Source of the DNA: Capitulum mitella
Lineage: Eukaryota; Arthropoda; Thecostraca; Pollicipedomorpha; Pollicipedidae
Length of the DNA: 64,000 bases
Assembly (NCBI GenBank): GCA_030062745.1
Contig: CP099840.1
Span: 16,419,718-16,483,717, forward strand
Direction of reading: 5' to 3'
Below, piece after piece: positions 1 to 11,271 of this stretch. The translations under genes were made by a program, and so were the position numbers. Numbering within the stretch: the first letter of the stretch is position 1; each line of letters starts with the position of its first letter. The notes beneath the pieces are model-generated. The model was not told where the DNA came from and did no database searches. It worked only from the letters and a program-made list of their open reading frames with translations.

Positions 1-20
1 CACCCTGGAGTCGTTCTCCC

Positions 21-673
21 CATTTGTAGGTTTCTTGGTTTTCTGTTTTATCAGTTATCAGTTCTCAGTACGGATGTGGTTGCCACATGGATCCGCGAAC
101 CCACAACCTTATTTACTTCGTCAACCAACTGGGACGCAGGGACAGTGAAGAACATCACCTTTCTCTGTCGTGCGCGTGCTGCCCTAAGGTGAAAACGCTC
201 GGCTTTTTGTCTCAGACTAAATAAAAACCCCTAGTGACAAGGATAATGATTAAGAGGAAGCAAAGGATGTTAACATCCGCAGTTTATAGAAAATCTACGA
301 ATAGAGATGATATGGTTCATTTTTATTCGGCCCACAGCACGAGAACAAAAACGGGGGTGGTACTGGGCTTTTTTGCATACATATAGGATATGTTCACCAC
401 AGTACCTTAAAGAGGAAATTAACGGTATACTTGGAGCTTTTCGGAAGTTCAAATTCCCTTTGAGGGCTTTAATTATTCTGACACAAAAGGTCAAGCGCTT
501 TCACCTAAGGGCAGCACGCGCACGACAAAGACAGTTGATGTTCCTCACTGTCCCTGCATCCCAGTTAGATGAGGAAGTAACTAAGGTTGTGAGCTCGCGG
601 AACCATTTGACAAACACATCCAGCTTGAGAAATGGCAATATGGTAAAACAGATAACCAAGAAACCTGGAAATG
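21..673. repeat. Long inverted (foldback) repeat at window edge
   Basis: Bases 21 to about 240 match the reverse complement of about 452-673 with roughly 80% identity by eye. Shared blocks include AGGTTTCTTGGTT, GATGCAGGGACAGTGA and GTCGTGCGCGTGCTGCCC. About 210 bases of unrelated sequence separate the arms. It could be a foldback transposon or two oppositely oriented copies of one dispersed repeat; the left arm may continue outside the window. A 127-codon open frame lies across the spacer and right arm and has no recognisable domain, so it is not called as a gene. Confidence 0.6.
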
Positions 674-719
674 CGGAGACCCATGAATGAATAAAAGAAG
701 TATGAGAGCTGTAGGGACG

Positions 720-810
720 AACGCATATTGAATATTGCATATTTTAATTTATAATACTGCATATTGCATTAATATTGAATATTGCATAATGAATATTGCA
801 ACGCAACATA
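720..810. repeat. AT-rich low-complexity ATATTGCAT-type repeat
   Basis: Irregular reiteration of ATATTGCAT and AATATTG words, with no open frame or RNA signature. A shorter patch of the same kind lies at about 28075-28110. The sequence between 811 and 1020 shows nothing recognisable. Confidence 0.5.
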
Positions 811-1019
811 ACATAAACTTGTCGCAAGGATGTTTCAACCTGCGGATGTTGTAGTGGCGCAGTTAATAAAAAGCGAACTCTAAAACTAAGATATTAGGTA
901 GGGGACCAGAAAAGAAAGGGCAGAGAGGATGTGCACAGCTGCGTCTGCCACGTACTGTATTATATCAGACTTACTCGTTTGTAATCTTCATCTTGAGTTG
1001 TAATGTTCTTCACTTGCTG

Positions 1020-1135
1020 TGATCACATTTTTGCGCGCCGAAGAAGACAAACTTAAAAAACTGACATTGCTGATGAATGCAATGATCAAGCCGAAACGTC
1101 GATTACTGCTTTTGACTTTCGAAATGGTTTAGTAC
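1020..1135 (+). mobile_element. Probable 3' tail of a Penelope-like or similar retroelement
   Basis: The segment carries CTGATGA at 1070-1076 and GCCGAAACGTCG beginning about 1091, and is followed at once by a (TA)n microsatellite. This CTGANGA...GCCGAAACG pattern is a known hallmark of the terminal repeats of Penelope-like elements, where it belongs to a hammerhead ribozyme. Here the bases between the two motifs do not form the expected stem, so the motif looks degenerate. No coding remnant is visible just upstream. Confidence 0.35.
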
Positions 1136-1142
1136 CATTGTC

Positions 1143-1145
<3 letters not shown>

Positions 1146-1216
<71 letters not shown>
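1146..1216. repeat. (TA)n microsatellite
   Basis: About 70 bases of nearly pure TA dinucleotide, ending in TACATATACATATAG. It sits directly after the retroelement-like tail, a common arrangement. Confidence 0.95.
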
Positions 1217-4200
1217 GTGTATATGCATCGCAGAGGAATTAGCCGTACAGCAATGCTTCCGCTAGTTTTTCAAGCAATATGAACGACTTACAACAGAGGT
1301 CAAACACGACCAGTGCCTCTGAGACTCTTGATGATAAGTGGATGTTTGCTTTTTTTTTAGTTTCTTTAGTTACCAGTTTTTTTAGTTCCGCTTTTCGTCC
1401 AGAGACGAAAATCAAGCCAAAAGCCACAAAGAGTTGGGAGTGTGGGTTCATAAGATGTTCTGAGCCCTTCTCCAAACAGTGGGTGGTACGGCCTATACCG
1501 ATCAGTTTAGAGGTACATGACCAAGGAGAGAAGATGAGTGACAGTTGATTTGTGCCGAGAAGACGAGAATGGATTTGGGGACGCGGTTCTGGCCTAACCA
1601 GGATGAAAGGCGGATCCAAAATGATGAAAATTCGTGATGTCATCGCGTGTAAATTCGAAAGCACAAATGTAAAAACCCCCTCGAAATAATTTCAGGTGGC
1701 CACCTGAAAAAGGAGCGGATCCTCATGACCATCTTGCATGGGAACATCAGGGCGGACAGGGACATGTTGGAATGGCTACTACGAGTTTTTGGAATGTGGA
1801 AAATACAACAAATTATCCAATGAATAGGAGAAACTAGCAGGGCACATGCTTATCAAATGGATAATGGCCCGTGAGCCCACCCAGGCGTGGATTCAGGACT
1901 TTGGAAAAATGGGTATGAACAGACAGAGGGACATAGGGCCTCTCAGACCCAAAATTCTCCGTGAAACTGAATGACCGTTTTGAAACCCATAAAGAATATC
2001 GAAAGAGGGGCACGCTAGACAGGTCTTCTAGATCCGCACCTCTAAACCATGTAACTGGTGTGGCGGAAACTACCAAGGGCCGGGACAGCAACAAGCTATG
2101 CCTCTGAGCCCAAGATATTAATTACAAGATAACAGTCGGAGCCGCACGTCATGCGAACACCTTCATCAAATATGAAATGGTTCTTAATGGCGCTGTTGTG
2201 AATGTCCACGTACGTGCTACTACAACGGAGGCGACAACTCCGGCTAGCTGTCGGTCACGGCGCGAACAAAGCCAGAAGTGGGACAAATTTCCGGCCTCGT
2301 CACCGCTATTCTCCACCTTTCCTGGCCCCATTCAGCTGCGAATTTGCAACATAGCTGCGGCGTAATCGAGCGTGTCGAAGACTAATGCGGCGCACCGCTC
2401 TGGCTTCACACCCGCGCCGAACAATGGCCGCAGTCGGTGCGACGCCCACGGCGCGGCGGGGTCAGGGACCACCGTGGCCAGCGTGTGGCGAGCGTCGGCC
2501 GGCCGGCCGTACCGGTGCCCGTCCCGGCGAGCTACGGCCACGGTCACATGGCTCACTGAGGTCAGGGGCCGGCCCGCCCCGAGCCAGGCGGCCGCAGCGC
2601 GCGCGCGCGCCGTCCCGCTCTTTACGAGAGCGGCCGCGCGAGATGACTGTAATTGATACGGAGTAACAAGCTGAACGATGGAAATATGCGTGTTTTATGA
2701 TAATGGGGCCTAATGGTATCTGCCAGGTCAGTGTAATGGAATCTTCCCGTCCGTGCCATGATCTCTGAGGGTGAATAAGTACGGCAGGAATACCGCTATC
2801 CCGGATTTCTCTTGGTTACAGGGACACCTAACAGTGGGGCAACAAGCGAAAACAAATACGATAGTAAAGATGACATCGCGACTGCTGCCGACATATACTC
2901 ATTTTCAGGTTATTTAACCTTACTCACTCTGCCCTCCCCACCTCCCCCCGAACGAAAAAGAACAGAAAACATCGCGCTGAAAACAAATATGCGAATCTGA
3001 TCCTTGCCGCGCACTTTTTGTACAAAGACTCGCAGACAATAATTAACATTGTGCCATACAAAAAAAAAATGATGCGGATAACAGCCCCGGGCGATGAAGA
3101 CGGTGAACAAATGAGTCAAATTTACTCAATGGGACTGTGTAAGAGAAGGTTTAGTATGTTTTCCGAAAACCTTGGGTAAAATGTTTTGGGGACGATAACT
3201 GCATACCCAACTAAAAACAGGAGCTCGGCGAAGCACCTAGCCACGCCTGACAAACGTACGAGTACTTCAGACCCCAAAACATTCAGAATATTTCATTCAA
3301 AATATGTGCTATCAAGACCTCCAAAGCAGCACCTATAAAATGCGTCAGAACGCTTGCACTCAAGTGCATGCAAAGACGGGCTACCCACTACGTCCTGTTA
3401 TCCTTTAAGCCAGGTAGGAATAGGGAGAAATGGTTGCCATTCCCGCCATGAGGCTTTTCTTAGCTGAGGTCGCCAATGGTCCGCATCAAGGCCTGAACTT
3501 TGCAATAGTTGACGTTATATTCCTTCAGCATCCCCAAAAAGTATCACCAGCTCATGTCAAGTCACAGAGCTATGACGTCATTCTCAAGAGCCTGCAGGCC
3601 GTTTTGCAGATCTGAGACGCATATTGGCTTCTTCCTCAGTCTGCAAGATATGCAGCCAGTTTTCGATGTAGGACTGACTGAATATATGTTTGGCAACAAA
3701 TTGAGGTTTGCAAAGTAAGAGACGTCCCTGAAATCACGCCTGGTAAACGGCGATGTATAACGTTAAAGTTAAAAGCATTAAACTAGCTATAAGGTAATTT
3801 TATCGCTGATTCCCCTTCCAACAATGATTTCAACCATTCTAAATGAGTAGAACTCTAGTCTGTGACACTCGAACGTCATCTCTGGAACCAGCAGCATAAT
3901 ACAGATCGATAATTATATACGACCTGACCTTGGCCCGACCTTGACGCCGAGACGAAAGCCACCAGTGACGACGACGATTAACCTGTCATAAAACGGGTTC
4001 GCTACAAAAGCATGATTTGCCGGCCGAAATACCATAAAACCACTATGATAACGACGAAAAAAACGATGGTCCTCTGAGAGGCCAGAAGATGAACCGCATT
4101 GGTCACATTAGGTCCCGTTTAAATCAGACAGGAACCTTCTACACAGTCGTTTTTGTTCTGCCGTTCTGTCTTGTTCACGAGAGAATGCAACGGAGATGGG

Positions 4201-4650
4201 GGAGGGGGGCAGCCACCACTGGTTGTTGGCCCGATGACGTAGCGATCACTTGGCCCCGGGCGTGAATGGAAATACGTACGTCCGCCGAGGCGTTCCACGT
4301 CATTTTGGTGACTTCTCTCACCCTCCAACACCACCGACTTGGGTGCCGGCTGGTTGGCACCGTGACCGGTTTGTGCCGGCCGGTGGACGTTCTCAGCAGT
4401 TCACGCGGCACGCTCGGCCGCGAATGCCCGGCGCTAGCACGCGACAGGGGCTCCTTCGGGGGGGGGGAAGGGCAGGCCAGCGCTGACCGACACCGCACGC
4501 CGTCCACCGACGCCGGCGCCGCGCCCACGCAAACTCAATTTGACGTCATCAAAACGGCCGCGATGGGCTCTCAATGGCGCGGAGGGGAGAGACGGGCGTC
4601 AAGATGCCCGCCCTTTCGGCTGGTCACGGAGGGTCCAACAGACAGGAGAG
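1217..4650. other. Intergenic, no supported gene
   Basis: Mixed composition with a short GC-rich island at about 2220-2660 containing a (GC)n run. Open frames are short, overlap on both strands and show no domain or splice-bounded coding pattern. Nothing is called. Confidence 0.6.
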
Positions 4651-4942
4651 CTGATCACAGGGGCTGGGACCGTCTGCTCAGAGGGAGTGGGACCGTCTGA
4701 TCAGAGGGACTGGAATCGTCTGCTCAGAGGGACTGGGACCGTCTGATCAGAGGGACTGGGACTGTCTGATCTGAGAGACTGGGACCGTCTGATCAGAGGG
4801 ACTGGGACCGTCTGCTCAGAGGGACTGGGACTGTCTGCTCAGGGAGACTGGGACCGTCTGATCAGAGGGACTGGAATCGTCTGATCAGAGGGACTGTGAC
4901 CGTCTCCTCAGAGACTGGGACCGTCTGCTCAGAGGGACTGGG
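4651..4942. repeat. 23-bp minisatellite
   Basis: About 12 tandem copies of a 23-base unit built on GACTGGGACCGTCTGATCAG plus AGG, with A/C variation at TGATCA/TGCTCA. A further copy, GGGGACTGAGACGGTCTGC, stands alone at about 5222-5242 on the far side of a dispersed repeat, which suggests the array was interrupted by an insertion. Confidence 0.9.
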
Positions 4943-4954
4943 ATGTATAGGTAT

Positions 4955-5218
4955 GGTCTAGACCAACCATGTTCCTGCATTCCGATTGAATGCAGGTTAT
5001 CGCTGTTTTGCATTAAACCGTTTACTGGCCTGTGCGTGTCACTCCGTCATCCCGGAAACCGTGGCGCCCCTAAGAAACGAAGCGGTTTCGAAATGACGAA
5101 ATGCTTACCTCGGTCACCTTCAAACTGAATGCAAAACGGAAACAACTCGCCTCCATTGGGGCCTGGAAAAACATCCGGTAGCCACATGAAGGACTGGTTA
5201 AGTCCGGTAACTAGCCAT
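4955..5218 (+). repeat. Dispersed repeat family A, copy 1
   Basis: About 5003-5215 matches 34155-34330 in the same orientation. Shared blocks include ACCGTTTACTGGCCTG/ACCGTTTGCTGCCCTG, TGACGAAATG(C/T)TTACCT and AGCCACAT. A perfect 9-bp hairpin, CCTGCATTC / GAATGCAGG with a 5-base loop, lies at 4974-4996. The copy is embedded in the 23-bp minisatellite. Element class is unknown; no coding sequence is visible. Confidence 0.6.
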
Positions 5219-5249
5219 AGAGGGGACTGAGACGGTCTGCTCACAAGAG

Positions 5250-8187
5250 AAACCCATAGAGAGATACTGATATCATGTAAAGTCGTAAGTCATAGGACGG
5301 AATGAGAAACATCATTAAAGAAGAGCGGGGACAAAGCTACCATTTTCTTATATCAGTATGACCGACGAAATAACGCATATTTTGGGTGTTGGCGGGCAAA
5401 TGTTTTTTCAATCGTATTTATAAAAGATCTTGAACTGGAATGAACTGGAAAGAAAAAGAGCCAGTAAAGAAATCTCAACACCATTCTTTATACAAGATTC
5501 TTTTGTTTGTTTCTTCTTTTCTTGGTCCTGTTCTTTGCCATTAGCATTTTCATGCAAAAATTTGGCTCGAACATAATTTGCGTAATGCTTCAGCAGCTTC
5601 GGTCATCCATTTCCTAGTCAGCAGCTATCTAGGTGGATTTAGCAGAAGTCTAGAAGTCTTTCAAGTTCGCATACATTACATGTTTCCTTTATTAGTCCGA
5701 ATGACTAAAAACAATATGGTTTATGTTGCGGACGACCCAGTTTATGTTCAACAGCCTAACTTAACCTCATCACCACCTATTCTGGTCACAGTCAAACCAC
5801 ATATCCTCTGTGGTGTATTTCGCCCTTCTAGTGTCATTCCCCTCGCCATAGTCTCCAAAATGCGCTAATGCGTCCCTGTAGTTAGGGTCCCTGTGCCCGC
5901 GCTATGTTGACAGTCCTGGCGACTGTTCTAGCCGCCAGTTCCGCCCTTCAGCTCGTGTCTGCGTGCTCTCCAGTCAACAGCAGCACATCCTGTCGGTGCA
6001 ACGCTCAGTCAGTCAGTCCTGTCAGTCCCCGCCCGAGAAAAATCCTGACGAAGGCTGCCGACGCCTTTTACATTATTCATACCACGCTCATCTAGTCATT
6101 CAATATATTCACTTTCGTTAACTGCCAGCGCGGTCACCAGTTGCTGGCGGCCGTCTGTGATGCTGGCTCAGGTCACTGCGCTGGCATCCTCCAGGGACGC
6201 ACGGGTCCTCCCTCTGCCGGTCCCAGACCCTGACCTTACCCATCAGCATCTGATCGGCGACTGCACTCGCCAGTCAGCACTAAAAAGTTGCCGACCGAAC
6301 GGCCCACTGCGACCGGGATTCTAATTACTACAAAACCTAATTTGAATTACAAAATAATGGTAATGAGCGCGTGAGCAAGTTGGCCGGTCCATTCATAAGC
6401 GGCGCGGGCGATGAGTGACCGACTGCGTCCGCGGCCTGCGTGCCGTTTGCACGGTGCCGCCGCCCAGTTATTGGTAAGCGGGACGCGTCCGTTAATGAAC
6501 GAAACCGCCATTCACAGACCTGATGCAAATGCCGTACTCGACTGAAACACGCTCAGAACGGGTTCGACCGAGCGCAGGAGCGCACGTCTCGAGCGCTGGC
6601 AGCCCGACGGACCGGCCAGGCGCCGGACGCCGCCCGCCGTGACGCCGAGCTCCGTCACGAGCCGTGACGAACGGCCTGTGTGTGCTGGGCTTGGAGGCGA
6701 CGGTCGGCCGGCTCCAGACGCGGCCAGGACGACGCACGCCTGGTCTGACCGCACCTCAGGCGAGCGGTGGTCGCCGTCTCGACGCTCTGAAGGACATCCA
6801 GAGTGTCGACGGTCAGGGTCGGCCAGGGCTCGGCTGAGGGGCCGTGCGGGTCTGACAGTGGTCCAGACCGCAGATGGGCGGTGTCTGTCTCTGCCAGCCG
6901 CCCGACGTCTGAACGGCACCCGAGCAGGGGCAGCCAATGACGTGGTGCGCGGCCGACCCACGCCAGCCCGAGACATCTCGGTCTTTCCGGTGTCACTGCA
7001 AGCCACTGCGCCGTTCAACAACACTGGTGTTATCGGCCATGGTGCAGGATGATGTCTGTCTTCATACCGCTGACGCACAATGCAGGGCATCCAAACGAAG
7101 ATAATGGAGGAGTGTCTGAATGAACAGCGCTAGCGCTCCAGCTGGAGAGGCTGGAGCCACTTCTACCGGAGCTGCCCTGGTCTCGCTGTAAGTCTCTGCA
7201 GCACCGTCGCAGCCGCCGGAGTGGCTGAACGCGTCACGTGAACAAACAGGCGGGCCGGGAGCCGGCCGTCCCGCCCGGCCGCTGGTATACATGTCAGCGG
7301 CGGCGCGGCCGGCTCAAGAGCGGGCGGCGTCCCCCGCCGGCCTGTTTTCGCCGTCGGCCCCGCTTGCGCACCTCTCGCCGTCCGTAAATCCTTTGTCCGT
7401 CGGCGGCGATGACCCTCAGATCCTCTCCGACTGGAAATGCCCGTTGTTTGCCGGCACCGGCGGCAGATAAAGTTCTGAGCGGCCGCCGGCGCTGCAGAGC
7501 GGGCTGGCTCGGTCCTCTGCTCGGCGCCGGACTGCCGCCCGCCCACGCACGTCTCGGCCGCTGTCCGGCGCACCAGCGGAGTCCGGCCGTGACATACCAA
7601 CAGCCCAGCATGGCATCGGAAGGCTGCGTGCGCTTCTATCTCTTTATTATGTTTCTTTTGCTTATATTGCTTCTATGGCGCCAAGTTATATTACATTGCT
7701 TACATGTCGCTTACGATGGCATGTGTATGTATGTATGTATATACTGACCGGTTTTCCACTTTCGCAAAACTTCTTGGGTCATGCCTCGTCTGCCCATACC
7801 TTCACAGCCACAGATAAACGGACTGACGAGGAGATCCAAGGGCTTCCTATAATTATCACCCATTTAGCGTGAAAATTTTGCGTATGCACGGAAAATGACG
7901 TTTTAGGCAGTCTGTGGTCACAGATTTTCTTACAGTTCCTACACCCTTGTTCGCATTCATCTTTGACAGCTCTGCCAAGTCTCCAATGATCGTCGTGGCT
8001 ATAATGCCTACAATCACTGTTGCAATGGCGTCTCCCCGCTTTCCACGCACAGCCATCACATTTTCCGAGGCATACAAAACTCTGCCCGGTTGGGAGTGAC
8101 TTTCACGAAACACCAATATCCTCTCCAAAAAGTCGTGAGCTAAAGCCGGCTGTCCCGCGTGCCCTGGCAGCGGCCGGGCTGACCTCG
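5250..8187. other. Intergenic, with GC-rich island 6.1-7.6 kb
   Basis: 5250-6100 is AT-rich and shows nothing. 6100-7600 is GC- and CpG-rich with many overlapping open frames on both strands, typical of stop-poor GC-rich DNA and without any recognisable domain. One perfect POU octamer (ATGCAAAT) lies at 6523-6530. No gene is supported. Confidence 0.55.
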
Positions 8188-8724
8188 GCCGGACAGCACA
8201 GGTCGCCGGTGTTGGGACAGCACAGGTCGCCGGTGTTGAGACAGCACAGGTCGCCGTTGTTGGGACAGTGCAGGTCGCCGGTGTTGGGACAGCACAGGTC
8301 GCCGGTGTTCGGACAGCACAGGTCGCCGTTGTTGGGACAGTGCAGGTCGCCGGTGTTGGGACAGCACAGGTCGCCGGTGTTCGGACAGCACAGGTCGCCG
8401 TTGTTGGGACAGTGCAGGTCGCCGGTGTTTGGACAGGGCAGGTCGCCGGTGTTTGGACAGGGCAGGTCGCTGGTGTTTGGACAGTGCAAGTCGCCGGTGT
8501 TCGGACAGCACAGGTCGCCTGTGTTTGGACAGTGCAGGTTGCCGGTGTTTGGACCGCACAGGTCGCCAGTGTTTGGACAGGGCAGGTCGCTGGTGTTTGG
8601 ACAGCACAGGTCGCTGGTGTTTGGACAGCACAGGTCGCCGGTGTTTGGACAGCACGGGTCGCCGATGTTTGGACAGGGCCAGTCGCCGGTGTTTGAACAG
8701 GACAAGTCGCCGGTGTTCGGCGAA
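8188..8724. repeat. 24-bp minisatellite with 72-bp higher-order repeat
   Basis: Twenty-two tandem copies of a 24-base unit: CAGGTCGCCGGTGTT followed by NGGACAGNN. In the first nine copies, units with GTTGTTG and CAGTG endings recur every third unit, giving a 72-base higher-order period; later copies are more scattered. Because 24 is a multiple of three and the unit lacks stops, open frames up to 259 codons appear on both strands. They are repeat artefacts: substitutions show no bias to synonymous positions. Confidence 0.95.
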
Positions 8725-9066
8725 CACTCGATCATCACTGGTAACCGCCGGCCATGTCAGCTGGGGCAGCCCGCAACAACGCGAGCCCCAGACCTCTAAA
8801 CTGAATCAATGGGCGCGTTTTATATTGAAGTGATAGGTTATAAAACGTCTGAAAGGCGCATATCAGGCGCGTCGGGTCGGCGGCGTTGGAACGAAGCTCT
8901 CTTCAGGGGAACAGTATAAAGGTCTGCCGCCAGGCCGGTTTAACCTGCTGAACACAGACATTAGCCGACGCATAGAAATCGGCTCCCATGGTGGGCCTTT
9001 TCAACCGGCGAAACGCTACAGCGCGGCCGTTACTAACCAAAGGCCTCGCCCGGCGACGTTCACGTC
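8725..9066. other. GC-rich spacer between two minisatellites
   Basis: About 340 bases separating the 24-bp and 35-bp arrays. No coding, RNA or repeat signal is seen. Confidence 0.6.
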
Positions 9067-9494
9067 AGGAGGGGAGCAGCAGCGTGCGTCTGAGCACAGT
9101 TAGGAGGGGAGCAGCAGCGTGCGTCTGAGCACAGTTAGGAGGGGAGCAGCAGCGTGCGTCTGAGCACAGTTAGGAGGGGAGCAGCAGCGTGCGTCTGAGC
9201 ACAGTTAGGAGGGGAGCAGCAGCGTGCGTCTGAGCACAGTTAGGAGGGGAGCAGCAGCGTGCGTCTGAGCACAGTTAGGAGGGGAGCAGCAGCGTGCGTC
9301 TGAGCACAGTTAGGAGGGGAGCAGCAGCGTGCGTCTGAGCACGGTTAGGAGGGGAGCAGCAGCGTCCGTCTGAGCACAGTTAGGAGGGGAGCAGCAGCGT
9401 GCGTCTGAGCACAGTTAGGAGGGGAGCAGCAGCGTCCGTCTGAGCACGGTTAGGAGGGGAACAGCAGCGTGCGTCTGAGCACAGTTAGGAGGGC
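9067..9494. repeat. 35-bp minisatellite, very homogeneous
   Basis: About 12 tandem copies of a 35-base unit (TAGGAGGGGAGCAGCAGCGT plus GCGTCTGAGCACAGT). Most copies are identical; variants are GCGTCC for GCGTGC, CACGGT for CACAGT, and one GAACAGC. Such homogeneity implies recent expansion or ongoing homogenisation. Confidence 0.97.
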
Positions 9495-9855
9495 CGTCGG
9501 TGCGGGGCAGCAGCTGGCGCGAAGCAGAGCTCTCCAGCACACCGAAGCCCCTTTATTGTTTGTGGGCGCCCCGCCTCCCCAGCTGCCCTAATGGTCAAGC
9601 CAACAACTGCAAGCTCTACTTGACTGTTGACAGGAACGCGAAATTTTGACCTCACGTTAGCAGTTCCTTCACAGATTTGAAAACAGAGGAGCCTCTTGGA
9701 ATTTAAGGTAATGTGTTCTCCAGGACAGCCATTCAGGCGACTGGTTTTCTTATATCTGGTGGTATGTATATTAAGAAAGGTGGCAGCGATGGAACGAATA
9801 CATTTTTTTATATATACATTTGAACTGAATAATGGTTTGATTGGGTGATTTCAAG
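9495..9855. other. Intergenic, nothing recognised
   Basis: No open frame of interest, no tandem repeat and no RNA signature. Confidence 0.6.
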
Positions 9856-10146
9856 GATCCGAGCCCGTGCTAAGTAGAGCTCCTCTCATAGACTACAACC
9901 AATGTATGAGCATAATGCTCTGGCGTGTGGCTCACCCGATCGCGTAATTTTAGGTAACGGCTGATTTTGTGGCGAAATTTCACCGTACCGCAATGGGTGC
10001 GACACGACGATGTGGTGGTCAGCTTGACCTTATGTTGGCCAGTTACCAGCTGACCCGCAGGCCAAATATCGAACTCCGGGGCGGCTCGAACCCGTACTGC
10101 CAGCACGGGATAACCAGCCCTCGGCCGACTGAGCCACATACCAGAG
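9856..10146 (-). mobile_element. tRNA-derived SINE, copy 1
   Basis: Read on the minus strand, the head has a polymerase III A box TGGCTCAGTCGG (complement of 10125-10136) and a B box GGTTCGAGCC (complement of 10083-10092) at tRNA-like spacing. The body extends to about 9856. A second copy with the same orientation lies at 50518-50795; both share GAGCCCGTGCTA, GATCGCG and GGCGAAATTT in the body. The head is not a functional tRNA because a full cloverleaf cannot be drawn. Confidence 0.7.
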
Positions 10147-11271
10147 CTATCACATTCATACACCGGTGAGACTGCATCACACAGCAGAAGCTGAAAAGTG
10201 GTAAATGTTGGGCTGGCCCTGAAAAATATCGCGATTACGTTTACACTATTCATTTTTCTGAAAAATGCCCAGCCAGTAACATGAAACAATGCAGTGTTTC
10301 TGGAGACGATTATTGGCCTGCACCCGTTCGTGACGTCGCGCAGAACCCTTCAAAATAGGACATGGTTGAATGGAGGACCTGGATATTGGCGGGTTATTGC
10401 TACGAAACTCCGCAAACAATGACTAACAGATTGTTTATGTTAGAAACTGGCATTTAAGACAACAAGCTGCAAATTGCCTATGTCAACTCAGACACATGTG
10501 TTAAACGTTGCATATTCTGTATAAAGGTGCTGCTAAGGCAACTACGATACAACTTGTGGTGCTTTCTAGGCTTACTTGTGAAAACGTGGTGTAAAGGCCT
10601 TGTTGACAACCTGCAGCAGTTTCTGAAAGTCTCCGTCCTGTTCTGAGTTTGCTACAGAGCATGCGATATTGGGGAGAAAGCTCTAAATGGAGTGCTGTTG
10701 GTGATTTTCCCGTGTGCCAGCGCTCAGCGTGACGACTGGAGACGCGTCGAGCAGTCGATAATTACATACATTCAACAATTTTGGAACGCTGCGGAATTCG
10801 TGTGCGCGCAGAAGGCGGGAGTAAGTCCTGCCTCAGACTCTTCAATAGGCGCTGTTAGCGGAGGGTAGGAAGGGTCAAGAAAACGATGCAGTCCAAGCAC
10901 CCCATTGTTCCCTTTCCACTTGTGAGGGCGCAGAGGTTCTTTGGAGTGCTGGGCGAGTGGGACAACGGACACTCATGTCTTGCGCCCCTTGACAGAGAAG
11001 AAGCCAAAGACGGAAGGTGATGGAACAGCAAAGCAAACTCCCAGGCGCTCGAAATTTATCAAGTTTGTCACTAAAGTACGCCCCATGGTCAGAAAATCGC
11101 GAGCCCATAACTGAAATCATCATCAGGCAGATGATCATCAGGCATTGGCAGACGTTTCCTGCCAGCGGGCTGATTTGAGCTGTGATGCTTTTTTCCCTTC
11201 CACGGAAATGGTTCTGAAATTGCACCGTCGTGATGGTACAAGTTGCCACTGCCGAGCAATATATCGCTCGA
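10147..11271. other. Intergenic, nothing recognised
   Basis: Moderate GC with short open frames on both strands only. No domain, repeat or RNA signature was found. Confidence 0.55.

Noticed and set aside
307-690. 127-codon open frame at the left edge
   Set aside because: It overlaps the right arm of the inverted repeat and has no recognisable domain.
5985-6080. CTGACGAAGGC word suggesting a second hammerhead ribozyme
   Set aside because: No GAAAC follows at the required position and stem II cannot be drawn.
8020-8799. Long overlapping open frames on both strands (up to 259 codons)
   Set aside because: They come from a 24-base repeat with no stop; five frames are open at once and substitutions are not biased to silent sites.
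9067-9494. CRISPR-like regular repeats
   Set aside because: Units are contiguous with no unique spacers; this is a eukaryotic minisatellite.
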